Assembly: GCA_000296795.1 (NCBI GenBank)
Contig: BAFH01000004.1
Location: 434,001 to 498,000 of the forward strand
Direction of reading: 5' to 3'
DNA length: 64,000 bases
From: Candidatus Jettenia caeni
GTDB taxonomy: Bacteria > Planctomycetota > Brocadiia > Brocadiales > Brocadiaceae
Part shown: positions 54,933 through 63,324 of the stretch, piece after piece
Layout of the letters: each line of letters begins with the position of its first letter
How positions within the stretch are numbered: position 1 is the stretch's first letter
Notes under the pieces: generated by a model
The model's input: the letters and a program-made list of their open reading frames with translations, nothing else
The model's database searches: none
Told to the model about the DNA's origin: nothing
Position numbers and translations under genes: made by a program

Positions 54933-55224
54933 TACACCTTCTCCTTTCTTCATAACAAGCTTTTAAACCACAATTTATCGCTATAACTTCTGTAATAATT
55001 ACCGTTAACCATAGGCGCAACAAGTTTTTATGCTACCAAACCACCCCCCTTCCAAACTTTCTACCACTAATGATTGCTGAAGGTTAATTACTAAACCATA
55101 AGATAATAAAAAGCTTTCCCATTATACATATATAGTAGATCTTGTCAAGCGATTTTTCCTGAAGTTACTTACTTTTCAAATCATTTTTTTATTGTATTCA
55201 ATTCTTAATACATTCCTGAAACAG
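54933..55224. promoter_or_regulatory. Upstream region of HAO-like gene 2
   Basis: Minus-strand element GAAAGTTTGGAAGGGGGGTGGT at 55040-55064, shared with HAO-like gene 1 (50840-50862). It is about 108 bp before the ATG. The sequence around it has no convincing sigma-54 or sigma-70 element. Confidence 0.5.
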
Positions 55225-55345
55225 CAAGAGCTGGGTAGTGGGAGAGCCCACAGAACCCAGCTCTTGTATTGTTGACTTCTCTCTCTGCGTCCTCACGGAT
55301 AAGCTGAGGACACATATCATTCTTAAGGTAAAGAGTTACCTTAAG
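55225..55345 (-). terminator. Three consecutive hairpins after hzsA
   Basis: Beyond the hzsA stop come: CTTAAGGTAA/TTACCTTAAG (55322-55345, loop 4), GTCCTCA/TGAGGAC (55289-55311), and CAAGAGCTGGGT/ACCCAGCTCTTG (55225-55266) which encloses a further GTGGG/CCCAC stem. Such a series could end transcription or protect the hzs mRNA from 3' decay. No long U tract is present. Confidence 0.7.
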
Positions 55346-55348
55346 TCT

Positions 55349-57781
55349 TTATCTGCCATTGTAGCCTGGGTAGAAGTCCGGTCCCTGGATATTGTCCCAT
55401 TGTGCCCCAATATCTATCCACTCGACAAACAGGTATCTCTCATCCTGGGTCAGGAATTTGTCATGCATTACTCGTCCTTCCACAGGGAATACCTTCTCCT
55501 TCGGCTCAAACTGGCTTAACTTCTCTTCATACAGCCTCCATATCAACAAGCTGTTAATCGCTGCTGACGGATTTACATACTTACCACCAAGGTTCACATC
55601 CTTACCCCTCTGTGGCTCTAACAAACTATTGTAGGCTCGGCTAAAGGCCGCTACCCCATCAACACTCGCTAACTCTGCCCCTCCACTTAAATCCGGAGGA
55701 TTGCTTGCATTGTGACAGTTTGCACATTTTGCATCAAGTATCGGCTGTATATCCCTTCGGAAATCCACAGTCCTTCTCTTCTCATCCGTTAACCCTTCTA
55801 CCGGCTGAGATGTCGTTCCTGACGGGCCTCCATAGTATACATCCGACGGCACCACTACGTCTTCACCATGCTTTACACCCTGATACATCCCCTGCTTATC
55901 AAACCTCAAATGACCAAAGGCAAACGGTGAATCATAATGGCTTCTGTCATCATACCACCAATTGTACAGCGCCTTCGTATGCTGATTCTGGAATGCCCTT
56001 CCCCGATATGATCCATCATGGCATCCACTGCAAATCCTACCATGATATGGCCTTAAATATGCCCACATCAGCGCTGTCTGTACTGCCATACCCCTCTCAT
56101 CCAAATTCTGAATGTAGTACGGAGTATCTGCCGTCTGAGAGGTTACCACTGAGCCATCATCCTCTACATACTGATACCCAATGATCCGCCTCTGCTGGAA
56201 TGCTGTTCCTGAGTTGCTGCTTGACCTGTCCCCACCCAACAGATGCTTTCCGGCTCCTACCTTGAACCTCCCTGCCTCCGGCTCAACGCATGGTACACCT
56301 TCTACGATTCTCACTGCCTTTACATCTCCCGGCTTCGTTGCCTTTGCCCTCTGACTTGGATACGGACCTACTGGTATATCGGTCAGGGTTGTATCAAAAC
56401 AAATCCATGTACCCCATGAGTGTGGATAACCTTCCACCTTCACCTGGTCAAATGGCTGATAGGTAACGGTTGTTACACCAAAGTTCTTGCCTGCCGTAAA
56501 GGTGTTGATCCACCTTGGCTTGTACTTTATATACACAGGTGCTGGCTGATGATCGTTCCACTCAGGATCATTGTGTACTACCTCGCCGGCTTTCCCGTTC
56601 TTGCAATCAAACCAGTAGATGCCAAAGTCACCTCTCTGCGCATAGGACACTAACATCCTATCATCTGGAAGTGGATACGGACTCCGGTACAATCCACCTT
56701 CATCCTTGCTCAACCTCTCATAGGTCTTGTTGAATGGAGCATCCCAGCTTACCGCTGCCAACTGACCTACGCCCCAATTCATATAGGGCGACTCTACAAA
56801 CACCAGCTTCCTGTCTCCGAATGTTACCTTCGACTGTGACCTGCCGCTTGATCCACCAATCTCCCCATCACAGTTCCCATAAATCGGCCTCGGATATGCA
56901 CCATCCCAGTTATCCACGCAGAGCATTACCCTACCTTTTCCCTCTGCCCTTGTACCATTCGCCTGTACGCTTGAGAAAAGGATATTTCCATCCGGCGTTA
57001 ACCATGGATCAAAGTTCGAACTCAGGTTGTAGGTTATCTGATCTATCGTTGTGTTTAAACTCGGAAACTCTATACCGGAAAGAACGTGTCCCGTAATTCT
57101 TTCGGTTACATGACCGCCCTGCGTATCCAACCTGAACAGATTGTATACATAGGAATTGTGAAGCTCATCCCTTACACCATCCGGTGAACCTGCAAATATA
57201 ATAAATCCGGTCTTCTCTACCGTACCCCTTTCTTTCCAGTCCCCTTCAAAATACCTGTCACGCCATATAACGCGACCCTTTCCTTCCTCTATACTGCCAG
57301 CAGCATAGTAGATAGGAGCACGGCAGGTGCCTTTATAATCCGTCATCTGCCTGAGACCGCTTCCATCAATGTTCATCTCCCATATCTGACATCCACCACC
57401 CTTCTTGTGGATCCCGGCAAAGGTAAATTTCTTCCCATCCCAATAGGTGCAGGGATCAAAGGCTGTCGCAAAATCATTCGTCAGTACCTTTAATTCCTTC
57501 GAATTTAAATCAAATAGTACAATCCGGCTTCCCTCGGGAACATAATGAGGATAGTTCTGATACGGGTCGCCTTTCTCCGTCCTCGGTGACTGGGTAAATA
57601 ATATCGTATTCACCGGACCTTGTACTTCCTTTGACATACCGCTGTAATCTGTCCATAAGGCCTTTCCCTGCTTCGAACCGCCAACCATTACCTGGTTGCC
57701 CGTTGCAAAGATGTCCCCACAGACCAACGCACCGGCTACCATTGCCGATGCCATCGCTATTCCTATTCTCTTCTTACTCAT
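55349..57781 (-). CDS. hzsA: Hydrazine synthase subunit alpha
   Basis: 810 residues from ATG 57781 (AAAGGAGAAGG upstream), signal peptide 1-27. Catalytic subunit of hydrazine synthase, which makes N2H4 from NO and ammonium in the anammoxosome. An N-terminal beta-propeller is followed by two haem sites: C584-S-G-C587-H588 with Y592 four residues later, and C686-A-N-C689-H690. In the Kuenenia protein (one residue shorter) the equivalent Tyr591 is the haem ligand and the motif His binds zinc; C304 matches the zinc-site Cys303. Third gene of the hzs operon; this is the best taxonomic marker in the window. Confidence 0.97.
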   Translation of the reverse strand: MSKKRIGIAMASAMVAGALVCGDIFATGNQVMVGGSKQGKALWTDYSGMSKEVQGPVNTILFTQSPRTEKGDPYQNYPHYVPEGSRIVLFDLNSKELKVLTNDFATAFDPCTYWDGKKFTFAGIHKKGGGCQIWEMNIDGSGLRQMTDYKGTCRAPIYYAAGSIEEGKGRVIWRDRYFEGDWKERGTVEKTGFIIFAGSPDGVRDELHNSYVYNLFRLDTQGGHVTERITGHVLSGIEFPSLNTTIDQITYNLSSNFDPWLTPDGNILFSSVQANGTRAEGKGRVMLCVDNWDGAYPRPIYGNCDGEIGGSSGRSQSKVTFGDRKLVFVESPYMNWGVGQLAAVSWDAPFNKTYERLSKDEGGLYRSPYPLPDDRMLVSYAQRGDFGIYWFDCKNGKAGEVVHNDPEWNDHQPAPVYIKYKPRWINTFTAGKNFGVTTVTYQPFDQVKVEGYPHSWGTWICFDTTLTDIPVGPYPSQRAKATKPGDVKAVRIVEGVPCVEPEAGRFKVGAGKHLLGGDRSSSNSGTAFQQRRIIGYQYVEDDGSVVTSQTADTPYYIQNLDERGMAVQTALMWAYLRPYHGRICSGCHDGSYRGRAFQNQHTKALYNWWYDDRSHYDSPFAFGHLRFDKQGMYQGVKHGEDVVVPSDVYYGGPSGTTSQPVEGLTDEKRRTVDFRRDIQPILDAKCANCHNASNPPDLSGGAELASVDGVAAFSRAYNSLLEPQRGKDVNLGGKYVNPSAAINSLLIWRLYEEKLSQFEPKEKVFPVEGRVMHDKFLTQDERYLFVEWIDIGAQWDNIQGPDFYPGYNGR

Positions 57782-57857
57782 CTGTTGGCCTTCTCCTTTC
57801 ACTCTTTTTGAAATTATTTCCCTGTAAATCTATTCGCATCCCTTTCACTTCAAGTCC

Positions 57858-58883
57858 TTATAAAGCCTTCATGAATTCGACTAAATCTTCCAACTCCTGT
57901 TGACTCAGATGCGATGTCCTGCCGTGCATATCCTTCTCTGTCACGCTATTGTTGATCGTATCCATCAACGTCCTTGCACTCCCATCATGGAAATAAGTCC
58001 CTGATGCATAAATGTCCCTCAAGGTCGGCGTATCAAACTCCTTTACCAGGTCTAACCCTATGATCGGTGTATCACTCTCTTCTCCATAGGGATCCTCACC
58101 AGCCTCCAATGCCTTCATGTTATAGACCTTACCCGGTGTTGACCTGAACCCCTTTACTCCTACCCTGCCGGTTCCTACATCATGCGTCTGTGCATCACTA
58201 TAGAGCGCCTTCGGATCGCTTGACTCACCAGGATGACATTCCACACATCCTACCTTCGGATCATTAAACAGCTTCTCACCCCTCTTCTGCGCCTCGGTCA
58301 AACTACCATCCGCATTCCTGAACGGACTTCCCGTAAACTCCAAAGACCGAATGTAACAGATGATTGACTCTAATCTCTCCGGTGAAAAGTTCTCGCTCCT
58401 GAACACAAATCCAGGGTCTCTGCCGCATACCCTGTCGAGTGAGCTTGTTGCCCCTACGATCTCATCCGGATGCCCCGTGAATCCCTCATGCCTGAAGGGT
58501 GGCAAATACCTACCGCCACGGATATACTTCGTATTCTTCCAGCTTCCCCAGCCTTCATCTCCCAAATCCCAGATGAGTCCGGTTGTCTGACCTCTTTCGT
58601 AATGACAACTCGCACATGCATACTCGCCCTGTAACCCCCATGAGGCATCGTTAAACAGGAACTGACCGTACCTGACCAATTCACTCTTATAGGGTGAGTG
58701 CTTTACCCGATAATGCACCTCAGGCACCGTTAATGGCTCACCTCTGGGAAGCGGCTCCCATTCAGGCCCTGTCTGTATCGTTGCTATTACCTGTGGCGTC
58801 CCCGCCATTATCTCACCGGCTGTTACTACCCCGGCTATCCCAAGGGCTGCAACTAATCCGATCTTTATCATTCCATTTCTCAT
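57858..58883 (-). CDS. hzsC: Hydrazine synthase gamma subunit (dihaem)
   Basis: 341 residues, signal peptide about 1-27. Two CxxCH sites (C90-A-S-C93-H94 and C213-V-E-C216-H217) in a MauG/cytochrome c peroxidase-like fold. Its haem site is thought to reduce NO to hydroxylamine for the alpha subunit. Two extra Cys (C153, C176) lie outside the haem motifs; one may be the additional haem thioether seen in the Kuenenia subunit, which needs an alignment. Middle gene of the operon. Naming differs: early papers call this gene hzsB. Confidence 0.95.
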   Translation of the reverse strand: MRNGMIKIGLVAALGIAGVVTAGEIMAGTPQVIATIQTGPEWEPLPRGEPLTVPEVHYRVKHSPYKSELVRYGQFLFNDASWGLQGEYACASCHYERGQTTGLIWDLGDEGWGSWKNTKYIRGGRYLPPFRHEGFTGHPDEIVGATSSLDRVCGRDPGFVFRSENFSPERLESIICYIRSLEFTGSPFRNADGSLTEAQKRGEKLFNDPKVGCVECHPGESSDPKALYSDAQTHDVGTGRVGVKGFRSTPGKVYNMKALEAGEDPYGEESDTPIIGLDLVKEFDTPTLRDIYASGTYFHDGSARTLMDTINNSVTEKDMHGRTSHLSQQELEDLVEFMKAL

Positions 58884-58947
58884 CTTATTACTTCCTCCTT
58901 AATATTCTGTCCTGAATTCCTCTTACATTAATCACACTCTACAACCA

Positions 58948-60081
58948 TTAATCCACCGGTGTCTTGATTACCGATATGTTATTGGAAAAATAGTTGGCTG
59001 CATAGCAAAACTTCCCATCAGGAGATAAACATACGGAACTAGGCCCAAGACCTACAGGCACTCTGGCCACTAAATAATCCCTTACTAATCCAAGATCATC
59101 CCTGAGATAATCAAGCTCTGCCTGGGAATTTCCCCGAACAATGCTTAGCGCCTTGTTCATATCCAATATCGTTACCCTATGCATCCCTCTTACCCCAACA
59201 TACACATATCTTCCCTGAGGATCCATCGCTAACCCATACGGATTCCCATCGTAGTTATTGAGCTCATCAAGAGGCAACCGTGCTACCTTACCACCCGGTT
59301 TGGTCTCTAATACTGCTATATTGTTGGTAAATACCTGGCCATTCTCTGCCTCGCATACCGGTAACCAGTTCTTCGGTGTTTCATACGTCACTACAATATA
59401 CTGACCATCAGGAGTATAGACAACATCCCTTAAATTGGAACTCTCACGGATGACCCTCTTCTCGGTTACCTTCCCGCTTGCCACATCAATAAAATTCACA
59501 CTCCGGTTAATGGAACCAACCGAATCATTGATTACTGCCAGTGTCTTTCCATCGGGCGATATGTCTAATGTCCTTGGACCATAATCACTCGTATAGATAG
59601 ACCGAATCTTCTCCATCCTTCCCGTATCGATCACGTCAACCGTGTTCCACATGTTTCCGGAACATGCAACGTAAGCCGTCTTGCCGTCCTTCGAAATCTT
59701 TATACCGCTTGGCCAGTCGCCTACCTTAATCTCTTTGACAACCTGCTTCCTCGCTATATCGATCACCGATACGCTGTCGCTCTCTGCATTACATACATAC
59801 AAAAACGAACCATCAGGAGTCGGCGCAGCGGCCTCAGGCTGTACCTGCACCGCAACCTCTCCAACAACCTTCCTGCTCTTGGTATCAACAAATGTAACAC
59901 TATGCCCTGACTGGTTCACCACAAATAACGTATTCCCATCTGGTGACGTCGTGACAAAAAAAGGCGATGGCAAATCTGTCTTCACATGGGTTCCCTGTAT
60001 GTACCCCGCACTCGCTACCCCTCCCCCTACCACCACCGATACCCCTATCACCAACGCACCTATCAAACCTCTTCCTTTCAT
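58948..60081 (-). CDS. hzsB: Hydrazine synthase beta subunit (seven-bladed propeller)
   Basis: 377 residues, signal peptide about 1-26. It consists of YVTN/WD40-like repeats (S-P-D-G-N-T-L-F-V, T-P-D-G-S-F-L-Y-V, S-K-D-G-K-T-A-Y-V, S-P-D-G-K-F-C-Y-A). No haem motif. It is the structural subunit that holds the alpha and gamma subunits in the crescent-shaped complex. First hzs gene, with AGGAGG before its ATG. Early papers call this gene hzsC. Confidence 0.95.
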   Translation of the reverse strand: MKGRGLIGALVIGVSVVVGGGVASAGYIQGTHVKTDLPSPFFVTTSPDGNTLFVVNQSGHSVTFVDTKSRKVVGEVAVQVQPEAAAPTPDGSFLYVCNAESDSVSVIDIARKQVVKEIKVGDWPSGIKISKDGKTAYVACSGNMWNTVDVIDTGRMEKIRSIYTSDYGPRTLDISPDGKTLAVINDSVGSINRSVNFIDVASGKVTEKRVIRESSNLRDVVYTPDGQYIVVTYETPKNWLPVCEAENGQVFTNNIAVLETKPGGKVARLPLDELNNYDGNPYGLAMDPQGRYVYVGVRGMHRVTILDMNKALSIVRGNSQAELDYLRDDLGLVRDYLVARVPVGLGPSSVCLSPDGKFCYAANYFSNNISVIKTPVD

Positions 60082-60132
60082 CCGCTACCTCCTAATACAA
60101 GTTAAGCTATAGCTACAAAATATAAAATACAA

Positions 60133-60678
60133 CTACTTACTAACATGTGGACAAGTACCAGATTTAGTACAAACTATCTCAAGCGGCACACCACAAGTCT
60201 CACAATCGCCAGATTTCTCAATTTGAGGTGCATACCTTCCTTTCATAGTCGTGAAACCTTTACCTGGCTCTGGATCTTCTTTACCACATTTAGAACATTT
60301 AAATAAAGCCCTTGACCAAACCTTTTTACTGGTAATATCATCACCGCATTCATCACAAGCACCAGGAGCAGGTAAACACACACCATATTTCTTACAATTG
60401 GTATTAACGCAACTGTATGCAATTTTTTGGCATGCCCAACATGTTGGTAGATCAGTATGTGTCTTATCTCCTTCAGCACGGTGCTTTGCAAAATCCCAAA
60501 TATACCCTATTTCGGAACACTCATTAAACTCCCGAACATCTTTACACGCATCACACCAATATGCTTCTAAGATCTGTCTTTTATCACAGGGTTTATCCCA
60601 TGCGGCAAAAACAGATTGAGTTATAGAAACAAATATACATAACATACCAGTTGCAAAATAAAGGCCTTTCTTAACCAT
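60133..60678 (-). CDS. Cys-rich exported protein at head of hzs operon
   Basis: 181 residues, signal peptide 1-25 (ends V-F-A-A). The mature part holds about 19 cysteines, many as CxxC pairs (C-D-A-C, C-W-A-C, C-D-E-C, C-S-K-C, C-E-T-C), arranged like several zinc ribbons or disulfides; no CxxCH haem site. It is 51 bp before hzsB and has AAAGGGG upstream. The equivalent place in Kuenenia has a small gene too, as I recall. A role as metallochaperone, thiol-disulfide or assembly factor for hydrazine synthase is inference. Confidence 0.7.
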   Translation of the reverse strand: MVKKGLYFATGMLCIFVSITQSVFAAWDKPCDKRQILEAYWCDACKDVREFNECSEIGYIWDFAKHRAEGDKTHTDLPTCWACQKIAYSCVNTNCKKYGVCLPAPGACDECGDDITSKKVWSRALFKCSKCGKEDPEPGKGFTTMKGRYAPQIEKSGDCETCGVPLEIVCTKSGTCPHVSK

Positions 60679-60738
60679 AATTCATCCCCTTTCATAAATA
60701 ACACTATCAAAAGATAAATGGACAATCACTTGAAGCGT

Positions 60739-60754
60739 AGCATAATCTATACCA
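60739..60754 (-). promoter_or_regulatory. Putative sigma-54 promoter of the hzs operon
   Basis: The minus strand reads TGGTATAGATTATGCT. The invariant GG and GC of -24/-12 promoters are present with the exact 12-base spacing (consensus TGGCAC-n5-TTGCW). It lies about 60 bp upstream of the start codon of the Cys-rich gene and next to a gene for an NtrC-type regulator, both in the same direction. The -24 box is imperfect (TGGTAT). Confidence 0.55.
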
Positions 60755-60971
60755 AACAAAAATATATAAGCTGACACTACATAAACTACCCATTTTGAAT
60801 ATATTAGAGCGATATGTTATCTTATACTATATACTTTCTTACCCTGAGAATATGGCTGTAATCATCCAATATATTAGGGTTGATTTCTCATATTCAGTAT
60901 CTAATAAAGTTCTTATTTGGAATTCTACAGTCTCAAAGAGCAGTTACCAAAATGGTTGTTATCAACCATTA

Positions 60972-62366
60972 CTAATTTGACAAACCATACTTTTGTAATC
61001 TATACCGGAATGTTCCTCTTGTTAACCCTAATAGTTTAGCAGCTTTTGTCTTATTATTTTTACTCTTTTCAAGTGCCTGCGTTACTAATTGTTTTTCTAA
61101 AGCATCCAGAGATAAACCATGAGGAGGAATATCAAATTGAACCGTGGTATTATCTGATGTTTGGAACTTATCTTTTGCAGGGAAATATGACCCCCTAATA
61201 AGAGATGTTGGTAGATGTTCAGGCATGATTACATTACTTTTACAGAGAATCACCGCTCTTTCAATAGCATTTTGCAATTCCCTAATATTACCTTCCCATT
61301 TATGCTGAATAAGGAGTTTTTCTACTTCTTTACTTAGAGAAATTGGCGCTTTCCCCATTTTTATTGAAAAACGTCTCAAAAAGTGTTTGCTTAATGGAAT
61401 AATATCTTCGGTTCTTTCTCTTAATGGTAATAGGGTAATTGGAAAGACGCTTATTCGATAATATAAATCCTCTCGAAATTTACCGAGCCGCACCAAATCC
61501 TCCAAGTTTTTATTGGTAGCGCAAATAATCCGAATATCAACTTTAATTGTTTCGGTGCCGCCAAGACGTTCTAATTCTTTAGACTCAATAATGCGTAATA
61601 CTTTTGCCTGGATGGCTGCACTCATTTCCGATATTTCGTCCAAAAAGAAAGTGCCACCGGCAGCTAACTCAAAACGCCCCTTTTTAGTCTTTTCAGCGCT
61701 GGTGAATGCACCCTTCTCATATCCGAACAATTCACTCTCAAGTAAATTTTCAGGTATCGCAGCGCAATTCAGCGTAATGAGAGGTCCTCCGGCTCTGTTA
61801 CTATTGTAATGAATTGCACGTGCAATTAACTCTTTTCCTGTGCCACTTTCTCCGGTAATTAATACTGTTGAATCAGTCTTGGATACTTCTCCAACCAGTC
61901 TCAAAGCATCAGTAACTGCTGGGGAATTACCAATAATATTTGAGAAATTATATTGAGACTCGAGTGCTTGACGTAAGTTTTTATTCTCAATAGCTAAACT
62001 ACTCATACGTAAGGCCCTCTTTACCGCGAGCTTAAGTATCTCATTCTCAAAAGGAGTTGTAAGATAATCAAATACTCCTTCTTTCATTACATCAATTACT
62101 GATTCTACGGAACCGTATGCGGATAAAACGATGATAGGAAGGTCAGGTGTTTTGCTTTTAATTGCTCTTAAAAACTCAAGCCTTCCCACTTCTTGTACTT
62201 TCAGATCTGTAATTAATAGATGAAAACGCTCTTTATCTAAATAAGCCATGGTTGTTACATAATCACTTGAAGTAACAACTTTTACATCTCTCATTTCATC
62301 AAAGACCATGGCAAGCACTCTTCTCATACGCTCTTCGTCATCTGCAATTAAAATTCTGTAAGTCAT
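60972..62366 (-). CDS. NtrC-type regulator linked to hzs
   Basis: 464 residues: receiver (D9/D10 acidic pair, D54), AAA+ with Walker A G-E-S-G-T-G-K-E at 172-179, contact loop G-A-F-T-S-A at 219-224, Fis-type C-terminal domain. Odd: the conserved receiver Lys of the K-P motif is Thr (L-T-T-P-F), so phospho-signalling may be atypical. No kinase gene is adjacent. It lies between the cytochrome b gene and the hzs operon on the same strand, so it likely controls hydrazine synthase expression. Confidence 0.9.
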   Translation of the reverse strand: MTYRILIADDEERMRRVLAMVFDEMRDVKVVTSSDYVTTMAYLDKERFHLLITDLKVQEVGRLEFLRAIKSKTPDLPIIVLSAYGSVESVIDVMKEGVFDYLTTPFENEILKLAVKRALRMSSLAIENKNLRQALESQYNFSNIIGNSPAVTDALRLVGEVSKTDSTVLITGESGTGKELIARAIHYNSNRAGGPLITLNCAAIPENLLESELFGYEKGAFTSAEKTKKGRFELAAGGTFFLDEISEMSAAIQAKVLRIIESKELERLGGTETIKVDIRIICATNKNLEDLVRLGKFREDLYYRISVFPITLLPLRERTEDIIPLSKHFLRRFSIKMGKAPISLSKEVEKLLIQHKWEGNIRELQNAIERAVILCKSNVIMPEHLPTSLIRGSYFPAKDKFQTSDNTTVQFDIPPHGLSLDALEKQLVTQALEKSKNNKTKAAKLLGLTRGTFRYRLQKYGLSN

Positions 62367-62475
62367 AATTACACCCTTATAAAAGCACTTGACGTACTTT
62401 AAAAACTTATTTTAGACTTAACAGCTATAGCTTGCTATTCATACGAACTTTATGGATGTATTACTAAATCTGTAA

Positions 62476-63324
62476 TCATAAAGCCCAAACAAGAAGCGCT
62501 GAGAACATAAGGCCTGTCACGATAAGTCCGGTAATCAAAACGGGAACTGCAAAAAGCCTGGTTAGAAAACTTACGAAAAGAGATGACGGAGCAACCTTTA
62601 AGTTCTCTAATTGCTGCTGTTTTTCAAGTCTGTTAAACTGGTTTAAACGTTCATGTTTAAATTCTTCTTCAGTTATTTTCCCGGTAAAAATAGATTCATC
62701 AACTGGCATTTTTTCAGGAAGCAAGTGAGTATGGAAAAAGTGAATAGTAAAAATAAATCCAGCAGCGAGGATAGCCTCGTATCTATGAATAATCAACGCT
62801 ATACTGGGAAGGTCTATAATACTTGCAACAGAAACAGGGATAATTTTTGTGAATTGCACCGGGAACCAGAGAATTAACCCAGTAACAGCCATCACAAGCG
62901 TACCCCACATAAGCGACAGATATTCAAATTTCTCCCAGTATATCCATCTATCAAAATTCGGGCGCTTGCCAAGTCCGAGAAACCACTTTACATCTCCAAT
63001 AATATCGAAGATATCTCTTGGCTGTATAAGCAAGGAGTTTGGCCCCCAAAAGAAACCTTTTTTCTTTTGGACAGAAACGTTATAAAAAAGATAGATAAAA
63101 TGGATAAATGCTGCAAAAAATGTAACCAAAGCACAAATCCTATGGATGAATCCCGCTGTTGGGTATCCACCTAATAGCTCATATAGCCATCTTGCCCAAT
63201 CATAGCCTCTAAACGCCAGAGGCATTCCTGTCAAAACAAGGCCAAAGAAACTAATAATAATTAAAAAATGGCAAAATCTATGTAAAAGACCAAATCGTAA
63301 ATAATTAATGTTGCTCTTCATCAT
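62476..63324 (-). CDS. Cytochrome b (formate dehydrogenase gamma/b561 type)
   Basis: About 282 residues from ATG 63324 (AAAGGGG upstream). Five or so membrane segments with His pairs suited to b haems: L-L-H-R-F-C-H near 15, F-I-H-R-I near 70, A-L-I-I-H-R-Y and F-T-I-H-F-F-H-T-H near 180-200. It overlaps the multihaem cytochrome c gene by 20 bp and so forms a complex with it, probably quinol-oxidising. In Kuenenia the genes before hzs are thought to encode the electron transfer module of hydrazine synthase. Confidence 0.87.
   Translation of the reverse strand: MMKSNINYLRFGLLHRFCHFLIIISFFGLVLTGMPLAFRGYDWARWLYELLGGYPTAGFIHRICALVTFFAAFIHFIYLFYNVSVQKKKGFFWGPNSLLIQPRDIFDIIGDVKWFLGLGKRPNFDRWIYWEKFEYLSLMWGTLVMAVTGLILWFPVQFTKIIPVSVASIIDLPSIALIIHRYEAILAAGFIFTIHFFHTHLLPEKMPVDESIFTGKITEEEFKHERLNQFNRLEKQQQLENLKVAPSSLFVSFLTRLFAVPVLITGLIVTGLMFSALLVWAL

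Noticed and set aside
55031-55052. Possible sigma-54 promoter before HAO-like gene 2
   Set aside because: GG and GC can be spaced by 12, but the -24 box lies in a G run and does not match TGGCA; the related region before HAO-like gene 1 has no such spacing.
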